Positions 1 through 7,770 of a stretch of DNA of 64,000 nucleotides are shown here, in pieces. The notes below the pieces were generated by a model. That model was not told the DNA's origin and ran no database searches. It saw only the letters and a list, made by a program, of their open reading frames with translations. Within the stretch, counting starts at the first letter, position 1. Each line of letters starts with the position of its first letter. The position numbers were made by a program, and so were the translations under genes. The stretch is taken from positions 930,001 to 994,000 of the forward strand of contig NZ_JAUSZR010000001.1 of the NCBI RefSeq assembly GCF_030817835.1. Reading direction: 5' to 3'. This DNA is from Pseudarthrobacter sp. W1I19. Its GTDB lineage: Bacteria; Actinomycetota; Actinomycetes; Actinomycetales; Micrococcaceae.

Positions 1-713
1 TCCACCGTGTAGCGGAAGAGCTCGGTGTACTGGGACGCTGAGGCATGTGGGGCTCCCCACCAGAACCAGGAACCGGCATTCTCGTGAAACGGTCGGAAGA
101 CGATCGGTATAGCGGCACCACGGTCGTCAACCGCAGCGTTGGCGACCCGGGCAACCCTGTCCAGGTAGTCTGTGAACGGCTGGTTCCGGTCGCCCCCGGG
201 CATGATGCTGGCAACCACCTCGCCGTCGGTGTCGTCGAATGGGCCACCGGTTACAAAGTTGTCCATGTGGGCGGAAAAGGTTTGAATGGCTCCGATCCGG
301 TCCGCCGCCTTCACAAGTTCAACCGTATGCTGGAAGTTTTCTTCGGGTGTTGGGTTGCCAGGGGCTAATCCGTACCCCTCGCGGCCAAAGTCCCAGCCGA
401 AAACGGCAGGGTGATCACCGACGCCTGCCTTGACGTCCGACCGGAATCCGTCGGTGTTCTCGGCGGCGAAAGTCACACCGACTTCTGTGTCCTGCTGGTG
501 GCCAAATAGAATCCCGCGGCCCTGCTGCGTCTGGAGAAAAGCATAGAGAGATGCTGTCCGGGGGGAAGCGTTTGAATCCACGAGCGACTGATTCAAAAGT
601 GGACCGGAAGGGCCGGAGTCCAAGAGAGGACCGGCCAACGCGAGTGATGTGAGAGATCCGATGATGACTGCCAGCGCGAGGGCAAGGCCACGAAGAGGAT
701 TTGAGACCTTCAA
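1..713 (-). CDS. GH26 family beta-mannanase, C-terminus cut by window edge
   Basis: The 237 visible residues are the N-terminal part of a secreted glycoside hydrolase family 26 enzyme, a family that cleaves beta-1,4-mannans outside the cell. Residues 8-28 form a hydrophobic signal peptide. The family hallmarks ILFGHQQDTEVG (68-79) and RPFHENAGSWFWWG (207-220) are present; the His-Glu at 210-211 supplies the general acid/base. The nucleophile Glu lies outside the window. The start is TTG at 711-713, chosen because AAGGAGA sits a normal distance upstream and no in-frame ATG precedes the signal peptide. A second GH26-type protein lies at 11.6-12.9 kb. Confidence 0.85.
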   Translation of the reverse strand, partial: MKVSNPLRGLALALAVIIGSLTSLALAGPLLDSGPSGPLLNQSLVDSNASPRTASLYAFLQTQQGRGILFGHQQDTEVGVTFAAENTDGFRSDVKAGVGDHPAVFGWDFGREGYGLAPGNPTPEENFQHTVELVKAADRIGAIQTFSAHMDNFVTGGPFDDTDGEVVASIMPGGDRNQPFTDYLDRVARVANAAVDDRGAAIPIVFRPFHENAGSWFWWGAPHASASQYTELFRYTV

Positions 714-772
714 ATGAACGTCTCCTTCCCGGCTGTGCGTTGGTGTCACCACCGTCACATAAGGTAGACCGT

Positions 773-787
773 CTATCTCTTAGATAG
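773..787. promoter_or_regulatory. Inverted repeat upstream of the GH26 gene
   Basis: CTATCT-CTT-AGATAG is a perfect 6-bp inverted repeat about 60 bp before the TTG start of the mannanase. Its placement fits an operator or promoter-proximal regulator site. No regulator gene is adjacent, so the partner is unknown. Confidence 0.4.
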
Positions 788-1043
788 GTTACATGCCCTC
801 AGGTCCGCGGGAGCGCTGCGTTTGCCAGCGCGTGCGGCCGAGGACTGGCCTCCCACAGTTGGATGCGTGTGTTGCAACCTCTTACGGAAAGCCTGATCTG
901 CTGGACATTCATAGAATCGGCCGTTGCCGCAAACGCCGGCCTCCTGGCGGGGCTTGGCGCCACGTGCAGGAACCTCACACCGGCAGGGCGATGAGCCTGG
1001 GCCGCGAGCCCTTTTGCCCCTGGAAAATTACTTAGCACAACCC
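788..1043. other. Intergenic stretch with no recognisable gene
   Basis: This is the left part of the 0.8-kb gap between the GH26 and GH16 genes. Short open frames exist on both strands but have no ribosome binding site and no recognisable domain. Nothing else convincing is seen before the small-RNA promoter at 1045. Confidence 0.4.
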
Positions 1044-1078
1044 CTTTACTCTCCCCGGACCCGTTATTAGAGTTCATA

Positions 1079-1192
1079 GTCCAGATGGACGCCGGGGGGC
1101 GTCTGGAGAGGGGGCAGTGAATCAAGGCTGATATAAACCAGAAGACACATGACCACTACGTGGAAAGCCCCTCCCAGGAGGGGCTTTCTCCT
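1079..1192 (+). ncRNA. Candidate small RNA, copy 1 of 2
   Basis: A promoter-like pair, TTTACT (1045-1050) and TTAGAG (1067-1072) with a 16-nt spacer, precedes a conserved block. The block ends in an intrinsic terminator at 1163-1188: an 11-bp stem, GAAAGCCCCTC pairing with GAGGGGCTTTC around a CCAG loop, followed by a T-rich run. A hairpin at 1081-1106 has the stems CCAG/CTGG and ACGCC/GGCGT separated by an ATGG bulge. The diverged copy at 4144-4265 keeps the same promoter spacing, bulge and terminator, and its lower stem reads CCGG/CCGG, a pairing-preserving change. Lack of synonymous-type substitution argues against a coding role. I do not recognise the family. Confidence 0.6.
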
Positions 1193-1298
1193 TTCCAGGC
1201 AAGGGCATGGGCCGTGTTTCGGCCCGGTGAAGCCCTGATGTCCGACCGAAAAAAGCGAGTAAACCGAGTAGTCGCTCTCAGGTAGCACGCGGAAAAAC

Positions 1299-1313
1299 GA
1301 GTACCCGGTACTC
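1299..1313. promoter_or_regulatory. GAGTA-N5-TACTC palindrome, site 1
   Basis: GAGTA-CCCGG-TACTC lies 220 bp upstream of the GH16 gene. The same CGAGTA-N4-GTACTC sequence occurs at 10700, 13729 and 14919 upstream of the ANTAR and Hpt-like genes, so it is probably the binding site of a shared regulator. Extra GAGTA half-sites occur at about 1256-1270. Confidence 0.55.
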
Positions 1314-1384
1314 ATGACCGGCTGTAGCACCCCTCCTAGGGTGGACCGAACAGGGGGATGCGGGCGCCGCACAACGGTTTCGCT

Positions 1385-1525
1385 CGAGGTTCCCTGCCGG
1401 ACCATGCATGGGAGGACCGCTATGCAAGCGGGGATCTACATCCAGGGAAGCCGCCCCAGCCGGATCAACAGCTGGGCCGTGTGGCGGACAGCCGCGGTGA
1501 ATTGCACCAACTCCTTTCGGAGGAA
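1385..1525 (+). promoter_or_regulatory. Structured 5' leader of the GH16 gene
   Basis: Several short stems can form ahead of the GH16 gene: CCGC/GCGG around 1418-1432, nested CCGCC/GGCGG with CCAGC/GCTGG around 1450-1488, and CTCC-TTTC-GGAG at 1511-1522. The last one places the GGAGG ribosome binding site inside a hairpin. I could not match it to a known riboswitch class, so its regulatory role is inferred from structure only. Confidence 0.3.
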
Positions 1526-1534
1526 GTGATAGCC

Positions 1535-2599
1535 GTGGATAAACGTCAGCGCCATGCGAGGACCCGGATCCTCGTCCTGCTAATAGCCATGTTCGCTCTT
1601 ACCTGCGGCACCATCGGCGTTGCTTCCTATTCAGCGCCCACCCCGGACGTGGAAACGAAAAGTCCAACGCCCAGCCAAAGTGCTGATACGGCAAGTGCAG
1701 CGCCCACCCCAAGTGAAAGTCCAACGCCCACGCAAAATGCTGAAACGGCGAGTCCGGTTCCCGCGGAGCCGGTTCCCAGTGTTGCGCAGCCAACCGTTGA
1801 AATCCCTGTTCCGGCTCCAGCACCGGAGCTTATTCCGGAATCCGCGCCTTCCCCTATCTCCAATGCCCTGCCAGTGGGTGACCTGCCCGGGTGGAGGCAG
1901 GTCTTCGCGGAGGACTTCAACGAGGGGGACGTGGGAATTGGCGGCTTTCCGGGCATCTACGGCGCACGGTGGAGCGCCAACTATTTTGACGGGACGCCGG
2001 ATACTGCTGCGCAGCTGCAGCCAAAGGGCGCCCGGACATCCGGGTACTTCCCGTCAAAAGTCTTGAGCGTCCATGACGGCGTCCTGGACATGTTCCTGCA
2101 CTCCGAAAATGGCGTGGCCATGGGCGCAGCACCGTCCCCGATAGTTGGGGGAGCCGTCCAACGGCCCTGGAACAGCCAGGTCTACGGGCGCTACTCCGTG
2201 CGCTTCAAAGCCGAGGTCCTGCCGGGATTCAAATTGGCATGGCTGCTGTGGCCCGATAGCAAGCAGTGGCCACGGGACGGGGAGATCGATTTCCCGGAGG
2301 GGGACCTGGGGAAGGTCATCTACGCCGCGGTCCATGGTGTCCAGAATGGCATTCATGAGGTCGAAGTCCGCCGTCCCAACGTTCCTTATGGGGACTGGCA
2401 CATAGCCACTACTGAGTGGGGCCCGGGCGGCATTGAGTTCTTCCTTGACGGGCGTTCCATCGGTGTTTCCTCGGCCTTCACCCCCAGCACGCCAATGCAC
2501 TACATCCTGCAGACCGAATCGTGCTCGCCCGACTGCCCGGCGCCCGAAACCAACGGCCATGTCTACGTGGACTGGGTAGCCATCTGGGAAATGGCCTAG
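1535..2599 (+). CDS. Secreted GH16 family glucanase-type hydrolase
   Basis: This 354-residue protein has a signal/anchor segment (residues 10-30), a Pro/Thr/Ser linker with PTPSxS-like repeats (35-112) and one GH16 catalytic domain (about 118-354). The GH16 signature E-I-D-F-P-E lies at 250-255, giving nucleophile Glu250, helper Asp252 and acid/base Glu255. The family hydrolyses beta-1,3/1,4-glucans or galactans; the substrate cannot be read here. I chose GTG 1535, 11 nt after GGAGG, because the signal peptide then begins normally; an ATG at 1358 would add about 59 residues with no signal character. It lies downstream of a structured leader and a GAGTA palindrome. Confidence 0.8.
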   Translation: MDKRQRHARTRILVLLIAMFALTCGTIGVASYSAPTPDVETKSPTPSQSADTASAAPTPSESPTPTQNAETASPVPAEPVPSVAQPTVEIPVPAPAPELIPESAPSPISNALPVGDLPGWRQVFAEDFNEGDVGIGGFPGIYGARWSANYFDGTPDTAAQLQPKGARTSGYFPSKVLSVHDGVLDMFLHSENGVAMGAAPSPIVGGAVQRPWNSQVYGRYSVRFKAEVLPGFKLAWLLWPDSKQWPRDGEIDFPEGDLGKVIYAAVHGVQNGIHEVEVRRPNVPYGDWHIATTEWGPGGIEFFLDGRSIGVSSAFTPSTPMHYILQTESCSPDCPAPETNGHVYVDWVAIWEMA

Positions 2600-2635
2600 A
2601 AACCGGACATAGACTCCCGCCTTGGAAAGGTGAAG

Positions 2636-2666
2636 GTACGACGGCGGCCGCGCGCCGCCGTCGTAC
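2636..2666. terminator. Strong hairpin after the GH16 gene
   Basis: A perfect 13-bp GC-rich stem begins with GTACGACGGCGGC and closes on a 5-nt loop 37 bp after the GH16 stop codon. No T-run follows, so it would be a U-less terminator or an RNA-stabilising hairpin. Confidence 0.6.
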
Positions 2667-2729
2667 GCCTCACTAAGGAGGTGGTCACCTGGGCAGCGGT
2701 ATCGGGTCTGGAGGGTTCCCGCCGGTAGT

Positions 2730-3596
2730 ATGTGCCGGGTGACAAGGAACGGCGGGCGCCCCGGAATCAGCAAACAGGAGTGGATCAAATACGCTGCGCT
2801 CTTTGTGCTGGCAGTGGCCGCCTTCGGGGTGGCGGCCATAGCCCTGATGGGTCCGTTCAACGTGGATGAAGCTCTCCCGCCGGCGCGAAGCCTGCCGACC
2901 GCCACGAGCAGCGTTACTCCGTTCCCCACGGCCACGGCCACGTCCTCTCTTACGGCTACCGCAACATCCACCGCTACCGCAACGTCCCAAGCGCTGGGAA
3001 TTGAGCTGCCCGCCGAGCCCGTGGTGCTGATTCTTGGTGATTCCTACACAGCCGGCGTTGGTGCGGGCCGGCCGGACCAGGGGTGGGCCTACCTTGTTGC
3101 CGGGCAGCTCGGATACCCCACCAACATTGACGGGGTGGGCGGGACAGGGTTCGCCTGGGGCGGTGGCGCCCGGGACGATCAGGGCGGTGAGTACGAAGTC
3201 CGGTTGCGGAACATCGCGGCGAACCCCGCTTTTGTTCCCAATGTCCTTATTCTCCAGGGCGGCCAGAACGACTCTCAGATCACCAATCCGGATGAAGTCA
3301 AAGCTGCCGCCACCCAGAGCATCGAAGCAGCGCGCAGGTTCTGGCCGGGCATCCAGGTGGTGGTGCTGGGACCGTCCGCACCGCAACCCCTCGCGGAAGA
3401 TCTGCGCACCGTGAACAGCGCCGTCCGGGACGGTGCCGCGGCGGCCAACGCTCCATTCGTTGACGCCTTCGAGGCCGGATGGTTCACCACCGCGAACAGC
3501 CCGAATTTTGATGCCGACGGCGCCCACCCCAACACGGCTGGGCACGCCTACCTTGCCGGGAAGTTCCTGGAAGCCTGGAACCGACTGACCCAGTAA
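2730..3596 (+). CDS. Membrane-anchored SGNH/GDSL hydrolase
   Basis: The 288-residue protein has an N-terminal transmembrane or signal segment (21-41), a Thr/Ala/Pro-rich low-complexity linker (52-88) and a single SGNH esterase domain. The nucleophile block ILGDSYTAG places Ser105, GGQND is the Asn block, and DGAHPN near residue 263 supplies the catalytic Asp and His. Such enzymes remove acyl groups from sugars or lipids outside the membrane. ATG 2730 has GGAGGG 14 nt upstream; GTG 2739 is an alternative. Together with the nearby glycan hydrolases and the acyltransferase at 8.4 kb it suggests surface polysaccharide turnover. Confidence 0.8.
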   Translation: MCRVTRNGGRPGISKQEWIKYAALFVLAVAAFGVAAIALMGPFNVDEALPPARSLPTATSSVTPFPTATATSSLTATATSTATATSQALGIELPAEPVVLILGDSYTAGVGAGRPDQGWAYLVAGQLGYPTNIDGVGGTGFAWGGGARDDQGGEYEVRLRNIAANPAFVPNVLILQGGQNDSQITNPDEVKAAATQSIEAARRFWPGIQVVVLGPSAPQPLAEDLRTVNSAVRDGAAAANAPFVDAFEAGWFTTANSPNFDADGAHPNTAGHAYLAGKFLEAWNRLTQ

Positions 3597-3718
3597 GCAG
3601 GACTCCGCATCCCCGCCACGTGGTTGTCAGGGAATGATCACCAAAATGACACCTTGGGGCCATCTTGGAGCGGAAAACTGGAGGTGGGGAGAACTCTCGG
3701 CAAGCGGAAAGGACAGTC

Positions 3719-4033
3719 ATGGCAAGCACCGGCCGTGTGGTTGTGGAATCAATCGATGAACTCGCGTCAGGCGATGGCATCGAAGCCTTCCACAAAGACA
3801 CCCTGGTCCATCGAGGCCCGGTCACGGACACGATGCCGGAGTGCGGGCTGTTCTGGATCCTGGACACCGTGACCGGAGGCCGGCGCCTCCTGGACATGTC
3901 CGACCTCGAGATCTTCCGACTGCCCTCGCCAACCGATGAGCCGTCTTTTCCGGGCTTCTTCCGTGGCAGCCACCGGCCCGAGGGTGCAACCGGGGCAACG
4001 TCCTACTGGCGCGACGCGTCTGCGCTGGACTAG
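3719..4033 (+). CDS. Hypothetical 104-residue protein
   Basis: I do not recognise this protein. It is acidic and soluble, with no signal peptide or membrane segment, and ends in a Gly/Arg/His-rich tail. The ATG at 3719 follows AAAGGAC at good spacing, and codon use matches neighbouring real genes. It lies just upstream of the second small-RNA copy and is transcribed in the same direction. Confidence 0.5.
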   Translation: MASTGRVVVESIDELASGDGIEAFHKDTLVHRGPVTDTMPECGLFWILDTVTGGRRLLDMSDLEIFRLPSPTDEPSFPGFFRGSHRPEGATGATSYWRDASALD

Positions 4034-4143
4034 CCGGCGCGCATTTGTCCACTGCCCCCGCCTCTGAGCAGGGCTGATAATTTCCATCAACTTTCCTTAG
4101 CTCTGGCCCTTTACTGGCCCCGGCCCCGTGATTAGAGTCAGTT

Positions 4144-4265
4144 CTTGTCATAGTCCGGATGGGCGCCGGGGGCGTCCGGGAAGGGGGAGTGCATCACCGC
4201 TGACCTACATCAGAAGACAATTGACCACTACGTTGAAAGCCCCTCTTAGGAGGGGCTTTCCCTTT
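4144..4265 (+). ncRNA. Candidate small RNA, copy 2 of 2
   Basis: It repeats the organisation of the element at 1079-1192: TTTACT (4110-4115), a 16-nt spacer and TTAGAG (4132-4137). A bulged hairpin at 4155-4179 follows (CCGG/CCGG and GCGCC/GGCGT stems with the same ATGG bulge). Conserved AGAAGACA and TGACCACTACGT blocks lead to a terminator at 4235-4260 (11-bp stem, TTAG loop, then CCCTTTT). A 6-nt insertion near the 5' end and many loop changes separate the two copies, while promoter and stems are kept. That pattern supports a functional RNA rather than a recent duplication. Confidence 0.6.
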
Positions 4266-4319
4266 TGCAAAAGACGCCCATCATCCGCGGATCGACAGGC
4301 GCGCGAACGGCAATCAGCT

Positions 4320-4718
4320 TTACAGGCCGCGGTCGGGGCCCGGTACGGGCGCCGGAAGAAGCCAGGACAGGGCTTCCTTGCGGGAGGTGAAAAACCGGGT
4401 GGGACACGGAAGGGTGCGCCGTGCCATGGCGAAGTTGGCAATGACACGGTTGACCGGGCTCGAGCCAAGCAGGGCAATTCGTGAAGCTGCACACTTGTGG
4501 CTGAAGACGGATTTGGCCTGACGGGTCACAGCTTGAGTGTTTGTTATATCGATCAACATTGGGTACTCGGCACCGTCGGCGAGTTCATTGACCTTTGCCA
4601 TCGCGGCATATACATCAGCGGGCACCAGTACGGTTCCCGGCTTCCACACAAGGTGGAAAACCCCGTCGTCACCGAGTTTTAACGTGCCCTTGCCGCCGTC
4701 AACAGTGATTGGCTTCAT
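4320..4718 (-). CDS. STAS/SpoIIAA-like small protein (DUF7793-type)
   Basis: The 132-residue protein has the alternating strand/helix pattern of STAS-like regulators: a beta-rich start, a central LIDITNTQAV strand followed by a helix, then RIALLGSSPVNRVIANF. Related single-domain proteins in Arthrobacter are annotated as STAS/SEC14-like and have no proven function; a role in anti-sigma or stress signalling is only an inference. ATG 4716-4718 follows GGGGGGAG at 7 nt. The phosphorylatable Ser of classic STAS antagonists is not obvious. A second STAS-like protein is at 42.5 kb. Confidence 0.6.
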   Translation of the reverse strand: MKPITVDGGKGTLKLGDDGVFHLVWKPGTVLVPADVYAAMAKVNELADGAEYPMLIDITNTQAVTRQAKSVFSHKCAASRIALLGSSPVNRVIANFAMARRTLPCPTRFFTSRKEALSWLLPAPVPGPDRGL

Positions 4719-4815
4719 CTTTTGCTCCCCCCAAGAGTCTGTGTAGCCAAGACTAACTGCCTGCTTCAACGTTCGCAGCGAAACGACACGTGGGCCGGTG
4801 GGGATAACGGTTTTC

Positions 4816-5025
4816 CTAGGAAGCCAAAGGGCGGTGTTTGGCGGCAAGTGCGGCCAGGTCGAGGATCAGCCGCCGCACCTCATGCTCCCGGTTCCTGATG
4901 GGCCGGGCTTGTTGCGCTGGGCGGGGCCTTACCAGGCGGGTCTTCGGTGGAGCGGGAACGGGAGGGGCCATTGGCGGCTCTGCGGACCGTGCTTCTTCTG
5001 CCGCGAGCGGGTTATCCGAGGCCAT
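4816..5025 (-). CDS. Hypothetical 69-residue protein
   Basis: This small protein begins at an ATG preceded by AAGGGGGAC and lies upstream of, and codirectional with, the STAS-like gene. The first half is Pro/Ala/Arg-rich and probably disordered; the C-terminal third (HEVRRLILDLAALAAKHRP) can form an amphipathic helix. No family is recognised. The good ribosome binding site is the main support. Confidence 0.45.
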   Translation of the reverse strand: MASDNPLAAEEARSAEPPMAPPVPAPPKTRLVRPRPAQQARPIRNREHEVRRLILDLAALAAKHRPLAS

Positions 5026-5177
5026 CCAGTCCCCCTTGACGTAGTAGTTTCTGCAGCGCTTTAGAGACACTCTAGGAACCACTGGGACTTGGTGGAAGCG
5101 CATATGTCCATCATCAGGATTTATTGTGTTGATCTTGACCTTCTTTCCGGCATGGCATCTGCGCGGTCGCGGGAACC

Positions 5178-5208
5178 TGCAGTTGTGCAAACTTTGCAGT
5201 CGTGCAAA
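5178..5208. promoter_or_regulatory. Tandem operator upstream of the TetR/MFS operon
   Basis: Two inverted repeats of one type lie side by side: TGCA-GTTG-TGCAAA (5178-5191) and the perfect TTTGCA-GTCG-TGCAAA (5193-5208). The second ends 9 bp before the TetR start codon, so bound repressor would cover the promoter. The likely ligand protein is the TetR product itself (autorepression). Confidence 0.65.
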
Positions 5209-5217
5209 AATAGACGC

Positions 5218-5844
5218 ATGCCCCCCACTTCTTCCCCCTCCCTTCGTGAGCGCAAAAAGGTCGAAACCTGGACTGCCATCCATGAAGCCGCAGCCTCGCT
5301 GGCACAGCAGCGCGGTCTGGAGCACGCCACTGTTGAGGCCATCGCGCAGAGCGCGGGGGTCTCGCCCCGGACATTCTTCAACTATTTCCCAGCGAAAGAG
5401 GACGCCGTGCTCGGCCTCCACGAGCCGGTCCTTGACGCGGCTGAGGCGGCGAAACTGGGCGGGGCACAAGACTTCCTGGAACAGGTCACCCTGCTGCTGG
5501 TCGCCGTCGCACGTTCCTCCATCCGGGACACGGACAACGCCCGGCGCCGGCTCATCCTGAAGCGGCACCCGCACCTGTTCGCGCGGCAGATGGAGTACAT
5601 GGCCAAGGCCGAAGCCCTGGTGTGCGAGGCCGTGGCGCGCCACTTCAGCCAGGACCCGGACTGGGCCTCTGGCGCTGAAGGCTTCAGCCCGGAGGAAACC
5701 GCGCGGATGACCGTGATGCTCGCAGCAGTACCCGCCAAGTTCCGGGCCAAATCCACCAATTTCGATCCCGCCACAGGGCTCACCCCCAAAGACCTCGCGC
5801 CCGCCGTGGCGCTCTTCCACCACTTGCAAAGGAAACTCTCATGA
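5218..5844 (+). CDS. TetR family transcriptional regulator
   Basis: The 208-residue protein has a standard TetR N-terminal DNA-binding domain: a TWTAIHEAAASLA helix, then the helix-turn-helix ending in GVSPRTFFNYFPAKEDAVLG (about 45-65). The rest is the variable ligand-binding helical domain. ATG 5218 has no Shine-Dalgarno sequence but lies close behind the operator, consistent with a leaderless transcript; an upstream in-frame ATG (5089) would place the operator inside the coding region. The stop overlaps the MFS start as ATGA, so the two are translationally coupled, typical of a drug-responsive repressor controlling its own efflux pump. Confidence 0.85.
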   Translation: MPPTSSPSLRERKKVETWTAIHEAAASLAQQRGLEHATVEAIAQSAGVSPRTFFNYFPAKEDAVLGLHEPVLDAAEAAKLGGAQDFLEQVTLLLVAVARSSIRDTDNARRRLILKRHPHLFARQMEYMAKAEALVCEAVARHFSQDPDWASGAEGFSPEETARMTVMLAAVPAKFRAKSTNFDPATGLTPKDLAPAVALFHHLQRKLS

Positions 5845-7445
5845 CCACGGCCCCTCCGCCGGACACAGCGCAGGCCCCGCAGAAGCAGCACATGGTGCTG
5901 CTCTTTGTGGGCCTGATGCTTTCGATGCTGCTCTCCGCCCTCAACCAGACCGTCCTCAGCACCGCGCTGCCCACCATCGTGGGCGAACTCCACGGCGTCA
6001 GCGACATGCTCTGGGTGATCACTGCGTTTATCCTCACCTCCACCATCAGCATGCCCATCTACGGCAAGCTTGGTGACCTGATGGGACGCAAGTCCCTCCT
6101 GATCGCGGCCATCCTGCTGTTTATGGCCGGCTCCGTGGTGGGCGCGCTGGCCAACGGCATGGGCGTGCTGATCACCGCCCGCGTCATCCAGGGCCTGGGC
6201 GGCGGCGGCCTGATGATCCTCTCGCAGGCAGTTATCGCCGACGTCGTTCCGGCCCGGGAACGCGGCAAATACATGGGCATGATGGGCGGCGTCTTCGCCA
6301 TCGCGTCCGTGGCAGGGCCGCTGCTGGGCGGCTGGTTCACCGAAGGTCCAGGCTGGCGCTGGGTCTTCTGGATCAACATCCCGCTGGGCCTGCTGGCCCT
6401 GGCCGGAGCCGCGTTCTTCCTCAAACTGCCCAAGCACTCCGGCAAGCCCAAGCTGGACCTTGGCGGCATGGTATTGATGGCCATCGCCACCACCTGCCTG
6501 GTGCTCTTCGCAACCTGGGGCGGCAGCAAGTACGAATGGTCCGATCCCATCATCGTCGGCCTGATCGCCGGCACCGTTCTAAGCGCCGTGGCGTTCGTCC
6601 TGGTGGAGCGGCGCACGGCTGAGCCCATCATCCCGCTGCACCTGTTCAAGGACCTGAACTTCAACCTCTCCACGTTCGCCGGCCTGCTGATCGGCGTGGC
6701 CATGTTCGGCGCCATCGGCTACCTGCCCACCTACCTGCAGATGGCCTTCAGCGTCAACGCCACCGAATCGGGCCTGCTGATGATTCCCATGATGGGCGCC
6801 CTGCTGGTGGCTTCCGTGGGGTCCGGCCAGCTGGTCAGCCGGACCGGGCGGTACAAGTGGATGCCCATCGCGGGTTCCCTGCTGGTGGCGGTGGCCCTGG
6901 TGCTGCTCTCCACCCTCAAGCCCGGCCAGCCGCTCTGGGAAATCTGCGCCTACCTGGCCGTGATGGGCCTGGGGTTGGGCCTCAGCATGCAGATCCTGGT
7001 GCTGGTGGTCCAGAATTCCTTCGCACTGCGCGAGGTGGGCACGGCGACGGCGTCCAACAACTTCTTCCGCCAGATCGGCGCCACCCTGGGCTCAGCAGTG
7101 GTGGGAAGCCTGTTCGCAAGCCGCCTCGCCGAGCTCCTCACCGAGCGCCTGCCCGCCTCCGCGTCCGGCGGCAACGCCCCCGGCGGTTCGAACTCGCTCA
7201 CCCCCGCGCTGGTCAACCAGCTGCCGGCGGAGATCAGGGAGCTGATCATCTCTTCCTACAACGACGCCCTGACCCCCATCTTCATCTGGATGGTGCCGCT
7301 GGCGCTGATTGCCGCCGTCGTGCTGCTCTTCGTCAAGGAGAAGCCACTGGCCACGGCCGTGGAACATGACGTCCTCTCCGAGTCCATCAGCGAGGGCAAC
7401 ATCCTCATAGCGGCCGACGACGAGTCCCCGGCTGTATCCCGCTAG
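5841..7445 (+). CDS. MFS drug efflux transporter, DHA2/EmrB type
   Basis: The 534-residue membrane protein has the 14-helix pattern of the DHA2 (EmrB/QacA) group. Motif A appears as GKLGDLMGRK near residue 75, and the helix-5 region carries GPLLGGWFTEGPGWRW, a motif C-like signature of antiporters. The first helix contains LNQTVLSTALPTI, the DHA2 signature. It would export hydrophobic drugs using the proton gradient. It overlaps the TetR gene by 4 bp, and its 3' end overlaps the convergent YcnI-like gene by about 40 bp. Confidence 0.9.
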   Translation: MTTAPPPDTAQAPQKQHMVLLFVGLMLSMLLSALNQTVLSTALPTIVGELHGVSDMLWVITAFILTSTISMPIYGKLGDLMGRKSLLIAAILLFMAGSVVGALANGMGVLITARVIQGLGGGGLMILSQAVIADVVPARERGKYMGMMGGVFAIASVAGPLLGGWFTEGPGWRWVFWINIPLGLLALAGAAFFLKLPKHSGKPKLDLGGMVLMAIATTCLVLFATWGGSKYEWSDPIIVGLIAGTVLSAVAFVLVERRTAEPIIPLHLFKDLNFNLSTFAGLLIGVAMFGAIGYLPTYLQMAFSVNATESGLLMIPMMGALLVASVGSGQLVSRTGRYKWMPIAGSLLVAVALVLLSTLKPGQPLWEICAYLAVMGLGLGLSMQILVLVVQNSFALREVGTATASNNFFRQIGATLGSAVVGSLFASRLAELLTERLPASASGGNAPGGSNSLTPALVNQLPAEIRELIISSYNDALTPIFIWMVPLALIAAVVLLFVKEKPLATAVEHDVLSESISEGNILIAADDESPAVSR

Positions 7446-7770
7446 ACTGCGGCTTCCGCGGCGCCCGTGTACGGACGAGCGCCGCGGTTCCCAGCGCCAG
7501 GCCCAGGACGCCGGCGCCCAGGCCGGCCGCACCAAGGGTGTTGTCCGCGGCGGGTGACACCTCCGTGGTTGCCGACAGCCCTGCCGGTTCGGCCGTGGCC
7601 GACTCGTTGGGAACCCGGAACGTCAGTTGCGAGTAGCCGCCGGCAGCAGGCGACGACGGGTCCACACTGCCGTGCGCGAAGGACGGGCCTGTGCCGGCCA
7701 GCAGGAGTCCGGCCGCCGCGCTGAGTGCGGCAGCTGCCCTCACGGCAGTGCGGTGGCCTGCAGTTGTCAT
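7405..7770 (-). CDS. Miniature YcnI/DUF1775-like protein with internal deletion
   Basis: Residues 1-31 form a signal peptide, followed by HGSVDPSSPAAGGYSQLTF and RVPNESATA, the start of a YcnI (DUF1775) domain, a family of extracellular copper-binding proteins whose ligand His is the first mature residue. In the family roughly 100 more domain residues follow. Here the sequence passes directly into the usual C-terminal linker and membrane anchor (NTLGAAGLGAGVLGLALG). The frame is intact, so an internal in-frame deletion of the domain core is likely. The start ATG overlaps the stop of the upstream Hpt-like gene (ATGA). Function is probably lost or reduced to an anchored peptide. Confidence 0.6.
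   Translation of the reverse strand: MTTAGHRTAVRAAAALSAAAGLLLAGTGPSFAHGSVDPSSPAAGGYSQLTFRVPNESATAEPAGLSATTEVSPAADNTLGAAGLGAGVLGLALGTAALVRTRAPRKPQSSGIQPGTRRRPL

Noticed and set aside
1151..1200. Possible leader peptide beginning MTTTWKAP inside small-RNA copy 1
   Set aside because: In copy 2 the start is TTG and the differences change amino acids rather than silent positions, so coding is not supported; the segment is stem sequence of the terminator.
793..1405. Short open frames around the first small-RNA element
   Set aside because: No ribosome binding sites, and they cross the promoter and terminator of the RNA candidate.
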